Source: Botryotinia globosa
Taxonomy: Eukaryota > Ascomycota > Leotiomycetes > Helotiales > Sclerotiniaceae
DNA: 64,000 nt
Direction: 5' to 3'
Assembly: GCA_014898425.1 (NCBI GenBank)
Contig: RCSZ01000007.1
Coordinates: 1,488,001 to 1,552,000 of the forward strand
Shown: positions 22,363 through 33,522 of the stretch, one piece after another
Layout of the letters: every line of letters begins with the position of its first letter
Position numbering within the stretch: position 1 is the stretch's first letter
Notes under the pieces: model-generated
Told to the model about the DNA's origin: nothing
Database searches by the model: none
Seen by the model: the letters and a program-made list of their open reading frames with translations, nothing else
Translations under genes and position numbers: made by a program

Positions 22363-24799
22363 ATGTTTCATAGTAGCAAATCCTCGAAAGTTACTCTGCA
22401 TAAGAAACTCTTCGCACCGGTGTCGATTACTAGTGCTTTGGGATCTGGCTCTTCGACAGAACCTAAAGCAACGATACCGGTTTTGTTGCCAGCGGAACCG
22501 GTATTAGAGGCAGAAGTGCAAGCAGAAGTAGAATTACAAACACAGGAACAAAATATTGTATCTGTGTCATCAAATCACGTTTCTTCGATAACAGAATCTG
22601 GTTCGGCTTTGCCTCCTGCTGCAATCCCACCCTTGGTTCCCAGTACTCATGCGACTACAGATCTAGTAAAACTGCAGGATAATCAAGCAGAAAACAAAGT
22701 TGTTGCAAATAGTATCCAGGCTCTACCTCCCAGTACTCCTCGATCTCCTTTCTATCCTTCATCTTCTGCTTCATCATCGTCACACCAATCCTCATACCAA
22801 TCTTCAACCCACAGACGAAATATGTCTTCAACCTCTACCACAACCACACAATTTGGTTCTCCACCCCCTTCATACACAGCCTTCGTTACAAATTCCCTCC
22901 CTCCCGAGGCATATCCATATCACGTGCAAAACCAGTATGGCCACACAAACGGCTATCGACCCCCGATGGGTAGCCATGGATTTCCAGCGGGTAATCAATT
23001 TGTAAATGCACCTCTGAATCATCAACTTATCCATAGAACGGGCTTTGCATCTCCGTCCCATTCTCCGTCTCCGGGTTTGCAACTTCCTGATCTGGTGGAT
23101 GAGGTGCTGAGATTGAGAGATCGGTTGAATTTATTAGAGGAGGGTGCTTTGATTTTACCGGGTGAGAGGGGCAGGAGTACGGGTCGGGAAAGGGATAGAA
23201 GAGGGGATATTGGAAGTACTGAGGAAAGAAAAAACAATAAAGCGAAAGAAGTAGAAAGGGAAACTAGAGAAGCGAAAGAGAGGTGGGAAGAAATTGAGAA
23301 ATGCGGATTGGGGTATGAGGATTTTTTGGACGAGTTTTTTAGTAATAATTATTGTAATTGGAAGTTTGAAAAGTTTGATTTTGAGGAGGAGGAGATTGAG
23401 GGGGGTTTACGGGTGGAATTGGGAGAGGGAATGGAAGTGCTGGATCAGGTTTGTGATGTGGAAGAGAAGAGTGGAGATGAATACGAAGACGAAGAGGAGG
23501 AGGGGGGGAAAGAAAAAGAGGAGGAAGAGGAGGAGACTGAGAGTGAGGAAGATGAGGATGAGGAAAGCGAAAGTGAAGATGAAAATTCCGAAGAACAGAG
23601 TGCAGAAGAACAGAAAATCTCCAAATCCGAAGACACAATAACTCTCCTCCCATCCGTATTTGTAGACGAACGAACGAAATCTCGTTTGCATCCCTCACAC
23701 TCATCTTCCTCATCGATATTCTCTTCATATTTTCCTCGCTCTTCCGCTCCCTCAACTCCACGATACAATCAACAGAACTTTCAAGAAACTCCTCTAAAGT
23801 CCACGCCAGTAGCTTCGGATCCTCCTAGGAGCACGCAACAACAACGAGATCCATCGCTTCCGGAATACGGCTGTTATTACTTCGTAGATGCTGGTTCTAT
23901 ACGAAATATAACGGTTATATACCCTGTTACTTCCTTGCCGCAGAGTATGGATGCTTTGGAAGAGGAGAAAGAGGTTATTAGATGTGTATTGGAAGGATGG
24001 AACAGAGGGAATTTTGTGAGTGTTTTTCCTACTTCATGCTTTTCTTGTGTACTATCGCTCTTGTGCTGCAGTTTCTGTAGTCTTCATTAGTTATCTTGTA
24101 CCAGCAAAAGAGCACGATGAAGACGAAAGCTAACAAGATATCCTACTAGGATAAATATGGGCATCGTCCATCGAAAAGAGCATATGCTGCAATTATCTAG
24201 TATGTTCATCCCTTCTCCTCCTTGATCAAATACAAACTAACCCCCTCAGCCCCGATCCACAAGCCCCTTTCCCCCGCAAAAAACTACGCGTAACACTTTC
24301 CTTCACCCCCATATATCCACCCCCCTCATCTTCCATATCCCCCATTTCCACAATCCAAACTCCTACAAATCCAGAAGATATAACGACAGATACGTCTATT
24401 TATATCAGTACTACGGATGGATGCACTTTCTTTTCACTGTGTAGTAATAATGGAGTTATGGATTATACGAAGTATAAAGTGAAATATAGTAATCAGGACG
24501 TGCATGAAAGACACGATGGGATCTTGGAGGTGGGGAGGTTGAGGGGAGCATTGGGATGCGAAGTATTTGGGAAGAAAGGCGAAGAGGTAGGAGAAGGGAA
24601 GGGAGAAGAGAAGGGAGAAGAGAGGAGAGAGGAGGATGGCACAGAAAACAAGATAGGAGACGAAGAAGAGTATTGGGAAAACGAAGTGATAAAAGACAAG
24701 TGGAAAGATGACAGTCACGACGTAGGATGGGGAGACGATAAGAAAGACTATGGGTTGGGATTAGAGGATGGGAAAGAGATAGAAGGAGGTTGGATTTGA
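22363..24799 (+). CDS. Large acidic, low-complexity protein of unknown function
   Basis: Three exons (22363-24015, 24150-24199, 24250-24799) encode 750 residues. Layout: a Val/Glu/Ser-rich head, a Ser/Pro/Tyr-rich disordered part, a charged coiled-coil-like stretch (about residues 255-310), an aromatic segment (YEDFLDEFFSNNYCNWKF), a long Glu/Asp/Ser run (about residues 365-420), a second Ser-rich part, and a folded-looking C-terminal region starting CYYFVDAGSIRNITVIYPV and continuing across both splices. The C-terminal tail is again very acidic (GEEVGEGKGEEKGEE). The conserved-looking core sits around residues 505-660. No family was recognised. Antisense open frames across the acidic run are composition artefacts. 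Confidence 0.75.
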
Positions 24800-24897
24800 A
24801 GCAACTGAACCTCACCCTCCCTCCTCCATATGCTCCTTCTGTCCCTGCACAATGTTCCCTGCTTTTAATTTAGTAGAGAAACGCCAAAAAAAAACTG

Positions 24898-24906
24898 AAA
24901 AAAAAA
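24898..24906 (-). terminator. RNA polymerase III T-run terminator of the 5S gene
   Basis: Directly after the 3' end of the 5S sequence the minus strand reads a run of ten T, followed a few bases later by another nine. This is the normal Pol III stop signal. Confidence 0.85.
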
Positions 24907-25025
24907 ACATACAACAGTGGGGATTCGCTGGTGGTCACCCACCCAACTACTAATCCACCGATCTGAAGCTTGTGTATGGCAGAGCGGACGGGATGCCCAA
25001 TTCTCTTCAGTCTATGGTCGTATGT
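24907..25025 (-). rRNA. 5S ribosomal RNA, dispersed gene
   Basis: The minus strand from 25025 begins ACATACGACCATAG and ends TGTTGTATGT, so the two ends pair as the 9-bp 5S stem I. The length is 119 nt. Internal blocks match ascomycete 5S: GGGCATCCCGTCCGCTCTGCC, GGATTAGTAGTTGGGTGGGTG and ACCACCAGCGAATCCC, which include the Pol III A box and C box. Filamentous ascomycetes carry dispersed rather than arrayed 5S genes, as seen here between two protein genes. Intact termini, TATA box and terminator argue for an active copy and not one of the frequent 5S pseudogenes. Confidence 0.95.
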
Positions 25026-25049
25026 GGGAGGATTAAGCTCAGCTGGTAC

Positions 25050-25053
25050 TATA
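25050..25053 (-). promoter_or_regulatory. TATA box of the 5S rRNA gene
   Basis: TATA lies at -28 to -25 relative to the 5S start at 25025, within an ATATAG context. Neurospora 5S genes need a TATA box at nearly this distance (about -29 to -26), so the spacing supports an active Pol III promoter. Confidence 0.75.
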
Positions 25054-25503
25054 TTGAAGAAGTGAGACGAGAGAATTCAGGACAAGACATCAGTGATATC
25101 ACGTTGGGAGGAGAATGGGTTGGAATGTGTCTGTGGGGATGGAGCTAGGAATTTTTGGAGCAAATACAGAGCCCGATAATTAAACGATAAAGAGGAATAG
25201 ATAAGAAGATGTAATGTCGAGGAATGCCAACCGCTCCACTTGAGCGAGACGTCCCAGTCCCATTGAATCCAGATTCCGTACCATCCAGGCATTTTTGTAA
25301 GTTGAGAACCTTGAGAATCCACATGTCGTTGCCCCCAGTGTAGTCAACAAGAGCCTTGAACCATAACTAGACAGGCATCTTGTATGCTATGGAGCAATGT
25401 TCAAAGCCTAAATGTGGCACCCCCCCTTGAAGAGGGCACCATGAAATCGAGCTTTTGAATCCTGTGAGACATGTCTTCTGAATTATGCATAACCCTAAGA
25501 TCC

Positions 25504-26401
25504 CTAACTATTCTCTTTCTTTCCTTCAGGTTCCCGTCTGTCAAGAATCTCATCCACAATCCCCATCTCCAACGCCTCCTGCGCACTCAAAAACTTGTCT
25601 CTCTCCATCATCTTCTCAATCTCTTCCAGGCTATGTTCCTTCGTCAAATGCCTCTTGTAAATCTCATTCAGGCTCTTTCTAACTCTCAGAATCTCTGTCG
25701 CATGAATCGCAATATCCGTAGCTTGACCTGAATATCCTCCACTAGGTTGATGTATCATAATCGAACTATGCGGTAAACAGAATCTTTTTCCTGGTTCTCC
25801 TCCACATAGTAGAAGCGAACCCATGGATGCGGCCTGACCGACGCACACAGTGGAAACGGGCGATTTGATGTAGGTCATTGTGTCGTAGATCGCAAGACCG
25901 GCGGTGACGGAGCCGCCTGGGGAGTTAATGTATAGAGTTATGGCTTTCTCTGGGGCGTCGGATTCGAGGTAAAGGAGTTGGGCTACAACAGCCGCTGAAA
26001 GGGATGAATTTACTTCGCCATTTAGACATATAATTCGCTCCTAATTTGTATCAGTAACGTTGCTTATGATCGAAGATTAAAGCATCTGCATGAAGGGAAC
26101 ACACTTGTAAAAGCTTAGAAAATATATCCGCTGATCCTCTTGTCGTCAGTACTTTATATTTCCGGAACCAAACCCGTTATAGATGTACATACAGGTACGC
26201 CATCCACCTCCCTATCTCATTAGCACATGTTCGCAAATTCATAGGGTTCTATATCCTGCTCACAATCGTCTCTGTGATGTATGGTACGGGTGTCCATGAT
26301 TTATTTGGTTCGGATTGCGAGGGTAAAGAAGAAATAGATCTAATTCCTGCAAAGACAGCCTTGCGCGCTGCATGCGATCGGAATACCCGTGTTGCGAGCA
26401 T
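25504..26401 (-). CDS. CLPP: Mitochondrial ATP-dependent Clp protease, proteolytic subunit
   Basis: Serine peptidase that forms the barrel of the matrix ClpXP protease. Four exons: 26401-26264, 26211-26193 (only 19 nt), 26130-26105 (26 nt) and 26040-25504, for 239 residues. The N-terminus ([22 protein letters not shown]) is a typical matrix presequence, followed by [32 protein letters not shown], where both small exons supply conserved residues. The catalytic Ser lies in [11 protein letters not shown], His in IMIHQPSGG and Asp in [11 protein letters not shown]. ClpP is absent from budding yeast but present in filamentous fungi such as Podospora. The start is 192 bp from the divergent mitochondrial gene at 26594. 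Confidence 0.93.
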
Positions 26402-26593
26402 TTTGAAGTATAATTGATGATGTAACGTCTATAGGAGTGGTGGGGATGATGGACCTAGATAATGAAGCTTGGTTGGGTTGGGAGACGCGATTGTCGCGTT
26501 TTCGCTTGAGCTTTGATGGATTGATTTTGACGAACATCCTTAATTTATACCCCTCCATTTTTTTTGGGTTTGTTGACAACAGTGATATGTGGT

Positions 26594-27912
26594 ATGAAGG
26601 GATGCAGAATCCTTCATGGCAGAAGTGCTGGAAGGTACTTGAAATACTCTAACTGGAATTATTCCACATCGGCTTCGAAACCAATTGCGAACGTCAAAAA
26701 CTTCAAAAATATTACATCCAGCTTTGCGGCCACAGACGACTCGAGTCAGGGAGACCTTGCTGATGGCACTAAAACCACGATTTTAGACAGAGGAGAAGGG
26801 CGAAAGAATGCATATGGAAAAGGAACCAAGCGACGAGAGTTACCTCTTTCACCACTCATGGATCCCTTATTTCAAGAAGCCCGAACCAAACATTCGGCTC
26901 CTAAACCGCAACCCAAGAAAGAAGGCCGAACAGCTTTCCAAGAGCAACTCGCAAAAAATCCTTATGGTATCATTGCTTTTAATTCTCTATATTGCTTAGT
27001 ACTAACACACCCTCAGCTCTCGCCCTCGCAACTCCCGTCCGTCAATGTACTGCAACACATCTCTCGCTCCCTAGTTTCTTTCTCCAAGACTTTACAATAA
27101 TGGCGCATCCCACCACATCAGCCCCCTGGCACGTTCCACGAAGTCTCTCTCCCCATTCACCTAAAGTTGCTTCTTCCGAGCACGACGCTTTCCACACCCC
27201 CTCACTAGGATCCACCACCTACGTAGCAACGCGCCAACCCCTCCTCCAGTCCTTCTTTAAGACAAAATCTGGATATACGGGGATATACAAAAAGTTCGGA
27301 CTCATGCAGGCGAAAAGTACAGCGAGGAAACATGTTGTGCTACAAGCGACTTGGAGATCGGATATGGATCGCTTTTTACTAGAATTGATGAGGAGGAGGA
27401 CAGCGGAATTATTGGAGTATTTGTGTGGGAAGAAGAGTTATATACATAAGTGTGCGAATTGGGAAGAAGTCGAATTTAGTGAACAGACTGGCTGTGTATT
27501 GTGGATGGGACAAAAGCTTGCTTCGATGAAAGAAGGGGAGCAGGGACGGGAACAAGAGCAAGAGCAAGAAGTTCCTCCTGGAGAGTTCGAAATCAAGAGA
27601 ATTGGGCCTGGGGGAAGAAAAGCTGTGCCTGTGTTTAATTTGAGGACAATGATGGGTAAAGAGTGGATTGAGAAGATCAGAGAAGGGAATCGCATATTTG
27701 GGAATCAGATCCTGGTTGTCAAACATAAGAATGCGACCAAAGAGATACAGATGAGACTATGGAAGTTGCAGGGCTATGTTGCTACGTATGGAGGGATGCC
27801 AGACGAAGATGTAAAGATGCCCACGAAGGCTACGCAGTCGACGAGGATCAGCACCAGGTCGACAAATATCGCCGACTCCAAACCTAGGAAAATCTCTAAA
27901 GCTCTACGTTAA
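26594..27912 (+). CDS. Mitochondrion-targeted conserved protein of unknown function
   Basis: Two exons (26594-26966, 27017-27912) encode 422 residues. The N-terminus from the ATG at 26594 (MKGCRILHGRSAGRYLKYSN) is basic, rich in hydroxylated residues and free of acidic ones, as in matrix presequences. Restoring the reading frame across the 50-nt intron gives NPYALALATPVRQCTATHLSLPSFFLQDF, then HPTTSAPWHVPRSL, a compact conserved-looking block. The C-terminal half is helical and charged, with a basic tail. It has the look of a mitochondrial ribosome- or RNA-associated fungal protein, but I could not assign a family. Shares a 192-bp divergent promoter with ClpP. Confidence 0.75.
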
Positions 27913-28034
27913 CCCTGAAAGGGCCTGAGAGGCAAAATAAATGTATCAAATTAGATTATAACTATAGTGTGACATCGTAAAAACTTTCCTAATATCCCAA
28001 AAACGCCATTATATCTTCGGTGAAGTCTCATAGA

Positions 28035-29004
28035 TCACAACTTCGATTGCCCCGCTTTGGTAGCATCCTCATCACATCTAGCCAAAATCCAATCCCCAAC
28101 GTCCTTAGCGAAAACCTCGCGGTTATCCGGCAGATCTGCATGCAATTGATGAAACCATCCCTCATATCTCTTGAATTCCTTATCCTTCAAACTAGTCTGC
28201 TCATTGAACCACTTCTCACTTCCCTCGAAACTCGTTCCTTTATCCTCCGTCCCATGCCCTAACCACAAGCTTTTGACCCCGGGATTCAATTTCGTCTTTC
28301 CCTGACTCATCGCAGCAGTTCTATCCAACATCCCAGCTAGTCCCTCTAGTGTTCCCGTGTTGTGCATCAGCGTATCCTCATTTATCGACTTTATAACCTC
28401 GGGATCTCGGGTAAGATTCTCAGGTGGAAGCTTATTCACCATTTGTTTATGTGGTAGAAACTTGCCCGCCAATCGTCCAAAGAATACAGTAAGAAAACTC
28501 GGTTCAAAGCCCTTTGGAAAGGCAATGAAAGGACTCTCCAAAATAAAGCCACGGATGCTATTCATCAATTCCGCATATGGTGGATCGCTAGCCAATGTAA
28601 TAACCTCACCACCACCCATCGAATGGCCCATTAAAAAGACCGGAACTGGGGAAGGCAATTGTGTCTTAATAAACGAAACGATATCAGAGATGACCAGAGA
28701 AGTTGGACCTGTGAGACCTTTTTCGGAGGGCTTGGTGACGCTGCGACCCCATCCTCTTTGGTCGAAAGCGTGTACTTCAATTCCGCGTGAGGCAAGTGTG
28801 GGAAAGAGGATGTAGTAACGATTTATGTGGTCGGAGAAGCCATGGATGAAAATTAGTTTGGCTACAGGAGGGGCATTAGGCTGGAGATGAAGTTAGTTTG
28901 TGTTGAAATCGAGCTGAGGAAGGGAGGGGTCAACAGACTTTCCAGGTTTTGGTATAGAGGGATTGAGAACCAATCGTATGAGTGCCTTCAATTTCTGTAA
29001 ACAT
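28035..29004 (-). CDS. Alpha/beta hydrolase, monoacylglycerol-lipase type
   Basis: Likely serine hydrolase releasing fatty acid from monoacylglycerols, as yeast Yju3 does. Two exons (29004-28939 and 28880-28035) encode 303 residues. LIFIHGFSDHINRY carries the oxyanion-hole HG motif, VFLMGHSMGGGE the nucleophile elbow (GxSxG), HGTEDKGTS the acid Asp and HQLHADLPDN the catalytic His. The intron donor is GTCTGT, weaker than usual, but the splice is needed to bring in the conserved N-terminal TKTW segment. The length matches the family. It is divergent from the Trm61-like gene with about 240 bp between start codons. Confidence 0.88.
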
Positions 29005-29245
29005 ATTCAAATGAGTACTTGGAGTGTCAATTTCAAAAGGTAGATTCGAATCAATTTATTGATATGTTGTTGAAATGACGTGAAGCAAGATGAAAGACGC
29101 CTTCGGCTTTCAAGTGGTATGTAGCTAGCTGAGACCCTTGTAAGCAATGCGGCCGCTAGCGGAGACTAGAAGGTTATGTGAAAAGCGGGAGCCATCGACA
29201 TCAAAAGAATTAAAATCAAACATCAAATTACTTTTAAAAGTCACG

Positions 29246-31246
29246 ATGTTAAGAACTCAGTGTGCCATATCTTCTAGTACTAAGAGAATAAGTCCCTACA
29301 AAACAATATGCTCACCATTTAGTCGTCGGTCTTTCACTCAAAAATTAGTTCAAGGTAGGAAAAATATCGTCTATTTCCAGTTTTCACAACTTTACTGATT
29401 TTTTCGATTGTTTTGAAAAGCCAATGACGTTGTTTTGTTGAAGCCGGAGACGAATCCAAGGGCGATGCCTACTTTGACGAAGCCTCTAAAACAAGGCAAT
29501 CTTGTTGTATTCAGGGATCACAGAAAAGTCAAGGCAGAGGACGTTATTGGAAAACCATATAGGTCTGTAGTGGCTGGTGGTAGAAGAGCATTATTTCGCA
29601 TATATGAACCTACGCTTGGTCAATACTGTGATAGTGCCCCAAGGATGGTGACACCTGTAGGTTCTTTTGTTTGGGATTTATGATGCCATGGCTAATTTCG
29701 ATAGATCTATTCCTCAGATGCAAGCTTAATTGTTTCTTTACTGGATCTCAATTTTAGGGCACTACCATCTAGTCAGTATGAGAATGCTATAGAGAGTGAG
29801 AGGCTCTGGCCCAGGACCAGGAGGCCACTTAAAGAACCTGTTGTTTCGCAAGATGAAGATAATTTGAAGCCTGCAACGTCTCCTAGCAGTGAAAATATGG
29901 AGACTACAGATACTCTAGAGAAGGATAATTTTGAGCCTGCAGCGTCTCCTAAGAGTGAAAATATGGAGACTACAGATACTCTAGAGAAGGATAATTTTGA
30001 GCCTGCAGCGTCTCCTAAGAGTGAAAATATGGAGACTACAGATACTCTAGAGAAGGATAATTTTGAGCCTGCAGCGTCTCCTAAGAGTGAAAATATGGAG
30101 ACTACAGATACTCTAGAGAAGGATAATTTTGAGCCTGCAGCGTCTCCTAAGAGTGAAAATCTGGAGACTACAGATACTCTAGAGAAGGATAATTGGTTGG
30201 AAGAGACTCTAGAGAAGGATAATTGGTTGGAAGAGATTGAGGGACTGCCTAGCGAGCCGACGGCGCTTACAGATGCAGAAATGTACGAAACGTTGGATTT
30301 CGTGGAACAAAATGATGACACACTGCAGATTTTCGAGGCTGGTACCGGTGCCGGTTCATTAACTTTGCATCTTGCTCGAGCGATCCATGGAGCAAACACA
30401 AGGGCTCCGCCAATACCGAAGCTTCCTAAGATAAGGGGAAAGGTTGACCCAGATGACGATATCTACCTAATGGGAGGCAAGGCTGGCAATAGAAATGAGG
30501 AACTGACTGATCTATACAATGAATGGCGTTCACAGCGACGAGCTGTGATTCACAGCTTAGATTCGGATGAACGCCACTCGAGACATGCACAAAGAACTGT
30601 AAGAAACTACCGTCATGGAGTTTATTTCCCCCATATCGATTTTCATGTTGGTAGCATTCATGATTACCTTTCAAAACGATTGGAAGAGACTAAAGATGTT
30701 TTCCTCGATCACGCCATCTTAGATATACCCGGTATACAAGACGAAATGGAAATCGTGGGAAAATGCTTGAAACCTGACGGGTGTTTAATCACATGGTGCC
30801 CTAGTATCACACAGCACATGAAGTGTCTGGAAATTGTAAAAGGGAAGAAATTGCCATTCGTGTTGGATCGGGTTTTAGAACTGGGATCGCAACTTAGTAC
30901 AGGCGGACGAGAATGGGAAGTGAGATCAGTAAAGCCTCGAGCACTGATCACAGCCGAGAAGAAAGCCAAAGCTGAGGAAATGGAGAGAGAGGACAGATCC
31001 AAACGACCCCCCTCCGCTGTTGAGGAATGGTTCACTAAGATTTCAAGCAAAGAGGTGCATGAGGTGGCCACTGAAGATGTGGAAACATCTGAATCTGAAA
31101 GTGTTACTGTCCAAGCGAGTACAGGAGAAGCTAGCGATCCCACTGATGTGTCAGGATGGGAAATGATATGTAGACCCAGAGTTGGAGATAGAATAACAGG
31201 TGGAGGATTTGTTGGAGTTTGGAAGAAGATGGACATGGATGTTTAA
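29246..31246 (+). CDS. Mitochondrial tRNA (adenine-N1) methyltransferase, Trm61/TRMT61B type
   Basis: Predicted SAM-dependent enzyme forming m1A58 in mitochondrial tRNA. Three exons (29246-29354, 29421-29656, 29705-31246) encode 628 residues. From the ATG at 29246 the N-terminus (MLRTQCAISSSTKRISPYKT) is a matrix presequence; an in-frame ATG at 29147 would add 33 charged residues and is less likely. A GNLVVFRDHR..GKPYRSVV beta-rich N-domain follows, then RMVTPIYSSDASLIVSLLDLN across a 48-nt intron. The SAM motif is IFEAGTGAGSLTLHLARAI, with a motif IV-like DHAILDIPG. Between the two domains a five-copy 22-residue repeat has been inserted, making the protein longer than usual. The tail is acidic with a GGGFVGVWKKM close. 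Confidence 0.85.
29861..30190 (+). repeat. Coding minisatellite, five 66-bp units
   Basis: Five head-to-tail units of 66 bp (starts 29861, 29927, 29993, 30059, 30125) inside exon 3 of the Trm61-like gene. Units 2-4 are near identical; unit 1 and the end of unit 5 diverge. Each encodes 22 residues containing SPKSEN and TTDTLEKDN. Two 30-bp partial copies (encoding TLEKDNWLEE) follow to about 30235. Confidence 0.95.
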
Positions 31247-31733
31247 CAAACTTTGTGATATGTAACTTCTCTGTATCAATGTATCAAGATATACCTACGT
31301 ACAAAAAATGACAGTACTACAGTACAAGAAATCTCGTTTCACTATTATTGTGGAACAGTCGCTCGCGCTGCCCATGCATTCGTCTCGTGTTAAGGAAATT
31401 TTTTATGAAGTTTGTCAGGTTAAGGTTACGGGACACTAACGACTAATTAGGATTAGCGTTGCTTATACCCCAGATCTTCAAAGAACTTACCCATGAATAG
31501 ACCAACGATGCAATCATCAAAGTCTCCCTTGAATTTTTTCTCCGTCCGCTTCCCCCTTTTTTGTTTATTTTTGTGTGAGTCTTGCAATTGGAAGACCTAC
31601 CCATCGTGATTGAAATGACCTATCAATAACTTTACGGATGGGACATCTAAATCATTCCATCAAGACAAGCTCAACGAACTGCGTGAGCTAGAAGCCGTTT
31701 GCGCATAGGTCAATAGAACCACAGCTTGTTAAG
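31247..31733. other. Intergenic, no element recognised
   Basis: A 487-bp spacer between two plus-strand genes with several T tracts (31545-31575). Presumably contains the 3' end of the Trm61-like gene and the promoter of the phosphatase gene, but no clear motif was seen. Confidence 0.4.
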
Positions 31734-33522
31734 ATGACAAGAAGAATCGTAGGCGTACCTTTTAAAGTTTTCATATCTCCTACTCATCTTACTCTATACA
31801 GGTTCGCACAGCGACGCAACTCGGTGCGCTTGCTCTATTTACCATAATCATCCTGTGGTTCCTGGATAATCGATATCGGGTTCTACCTTCTGCGCTTCAT
31901 GATTATATGCCAGCACATCATCCGGGCCTAGTGATCACAGATATCACTGTCACGAAATGCTCGAAAATCAATCTTTTCACAAGCTGCAAGCTGGATTCGG
32001 AAAAATGGCATCGTATCGAGAAGGACTTGTATCTGGGACAGGGCTGGGTGAATAGCGCTTATATGCATGTGCAAAGGAAGAAAGAAGAGGAACTTACATC
32101 GGAAGATAAGGTTGTTATGGATGTTAGTGTTGGGAGGCTGGATCCAGCGACTGCAACGAAAGGCGAGGGCGATGAGAGATGGGAATCAAGACCTGCTGGA
32201 TTATGGCTGAAACGATCTGCCAAGCGCCACGCGAGTGATTCGAATAAGGCAGTTACTTCTGTGGATGTGTTATTTGGAGCAGATGCTGTGGACCCCAGAG
32301 ATGGATGGGAAATGACCGGCACACCATTATTGTTGGATTCTTCCGGGGAGGTCCAAGAAGCCAGACTTAGCATACGAAGAGGCAAACTCATAATGCCAAC
32401 CAAACCAACACCTCGTATAAGGGATAACGGGAAATTTAAGATCCTACAAGCAGCGGATTTACATCTGAGTACAGGGACTGGACATTGTAGAGATGCAATG
32501 CCTGAAGATGGTGGTAAATGTGAAGCTGATCCTAGAACATTGGAATTCGTTGGAAGGTTACTTGATGAAGAAAAGCCCGATTTGATTATTCTTAGTGGTG
32601 ATCAAATTAATGGAGAGACGGCACCGGATGCACAGAGCGTAAGAATGCCCTTACAAGGTTTAACCATTCATCGTCTAACAGATTTAGGCCATTTTCAAAT
32701 ATGCTGAATTGTTTATTAAACGCAAAATCCCATTTGCGACAATTTTTGGTAATCATGATGATGAGGGATCTTTACCGCGAGCTCAACAGATGGCATTGAT
32801 CGAGTCTCTGCCATACTCGTTATCGGAAGCTGGCCCAGAAGAACTCGAAGGGATAGGAAACTACATTGTGGAAGTCCTTGCCCAGGGTGGCTCCAAGCAT
32901 TCTGCTTTGACAATCTACTTGTTGGATACACATTCTTATTCACCAGACGAAAGATCATTTAAGGGGTATGATTGGCTGAAAAAGAACCAGATTGATTGGT
33001 TCAAACAAACTGCTTCGAGTTTGAAAAAAGCCCATGAAGGATATTCCCATATTCACATGGATCTAGCCTTTATTCATATACCGCTTCCTGAGTATAGAGA
33101 TGATACCCTTTACAAAGAGGGCGCTTGGAGAGAAGGCGTCACTGCTCCTGGTTTTAATTCTGGATTCCGAGATGCACTCGTAGAACAAGGTGTCGTAATG
33201 GTTAGCTGTGGGCAGTAAGTATCAAATTTCTTGCTTGTTAGGTTGTGCTAATTAGACATGCAGTGATCATGCAAATGAATACTGCTCTCTTTCTCGAAAA
33301 GAGGATGAAAGTCCTGCTCTTTGGATGTGTTATGGTGGTGGTGCAGGATTTGGAGGTTATGGAGGGTATGGAGGGTATCATCGTCGAATCCGTCTTTTCG
33401 AAATCGATATGAATGAAGCTAAAATAGTCACCTACAAACGCCTTGAATATGGAGATACAGAGAAGCGAATCGATGAACAGATCATAGTTGAAGGGGGGAA
33501 ACCGGTAGCTCCATCTACATGA
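31734..33522 (+). CDS. DCR2: Dcr2-type metallophosphatase
   Basis: Calcineurin-like phosphoesterase related to yeast Dcr2, which acts in cell-cycle start control and in damping the unfolded-protein response. Four exons (31734-31748, 31802-32638, 32688-33214, 33264-33522) encode 545 residues. The first exon has only five codons (MTRRI). A single membrane span lies at about residues 9-27 (LGALALFTIIILWFLDN), giving a type II signal-anchor layout. The metal-binding motifs appear in order: LQAADLHLS, LIILSGDQ, FGNHDDEGSLPR, DLAFIHIPLPEY and CGHDHANEYC. A Gly/Tyr-rich GGAGFGGYGGYGGY loop precedes the last strands. No TATA box was seen. Confidence 0.9.

Noticed and set aside
23339..23768. Long antisense frames across the acidic run of the unknown 750-residue protein
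   Set aside because: GA-rich codons read as Ser/Leu/Pro runs on the other strand, a known composition artefact.
29147..29245. Upstream in-frame ATG for the Trm61-like gene
   Set aside because: It would place 33 charged residues before a good mitochondrial presequence, so the start at 29246 is preferred.
29773..30399. 208-codon antisense frame over the Trm61-like gene
   Set aside because: It mirrors the 66-bp coding repeat; the repeated sense frame explains the lack of antisense stops.
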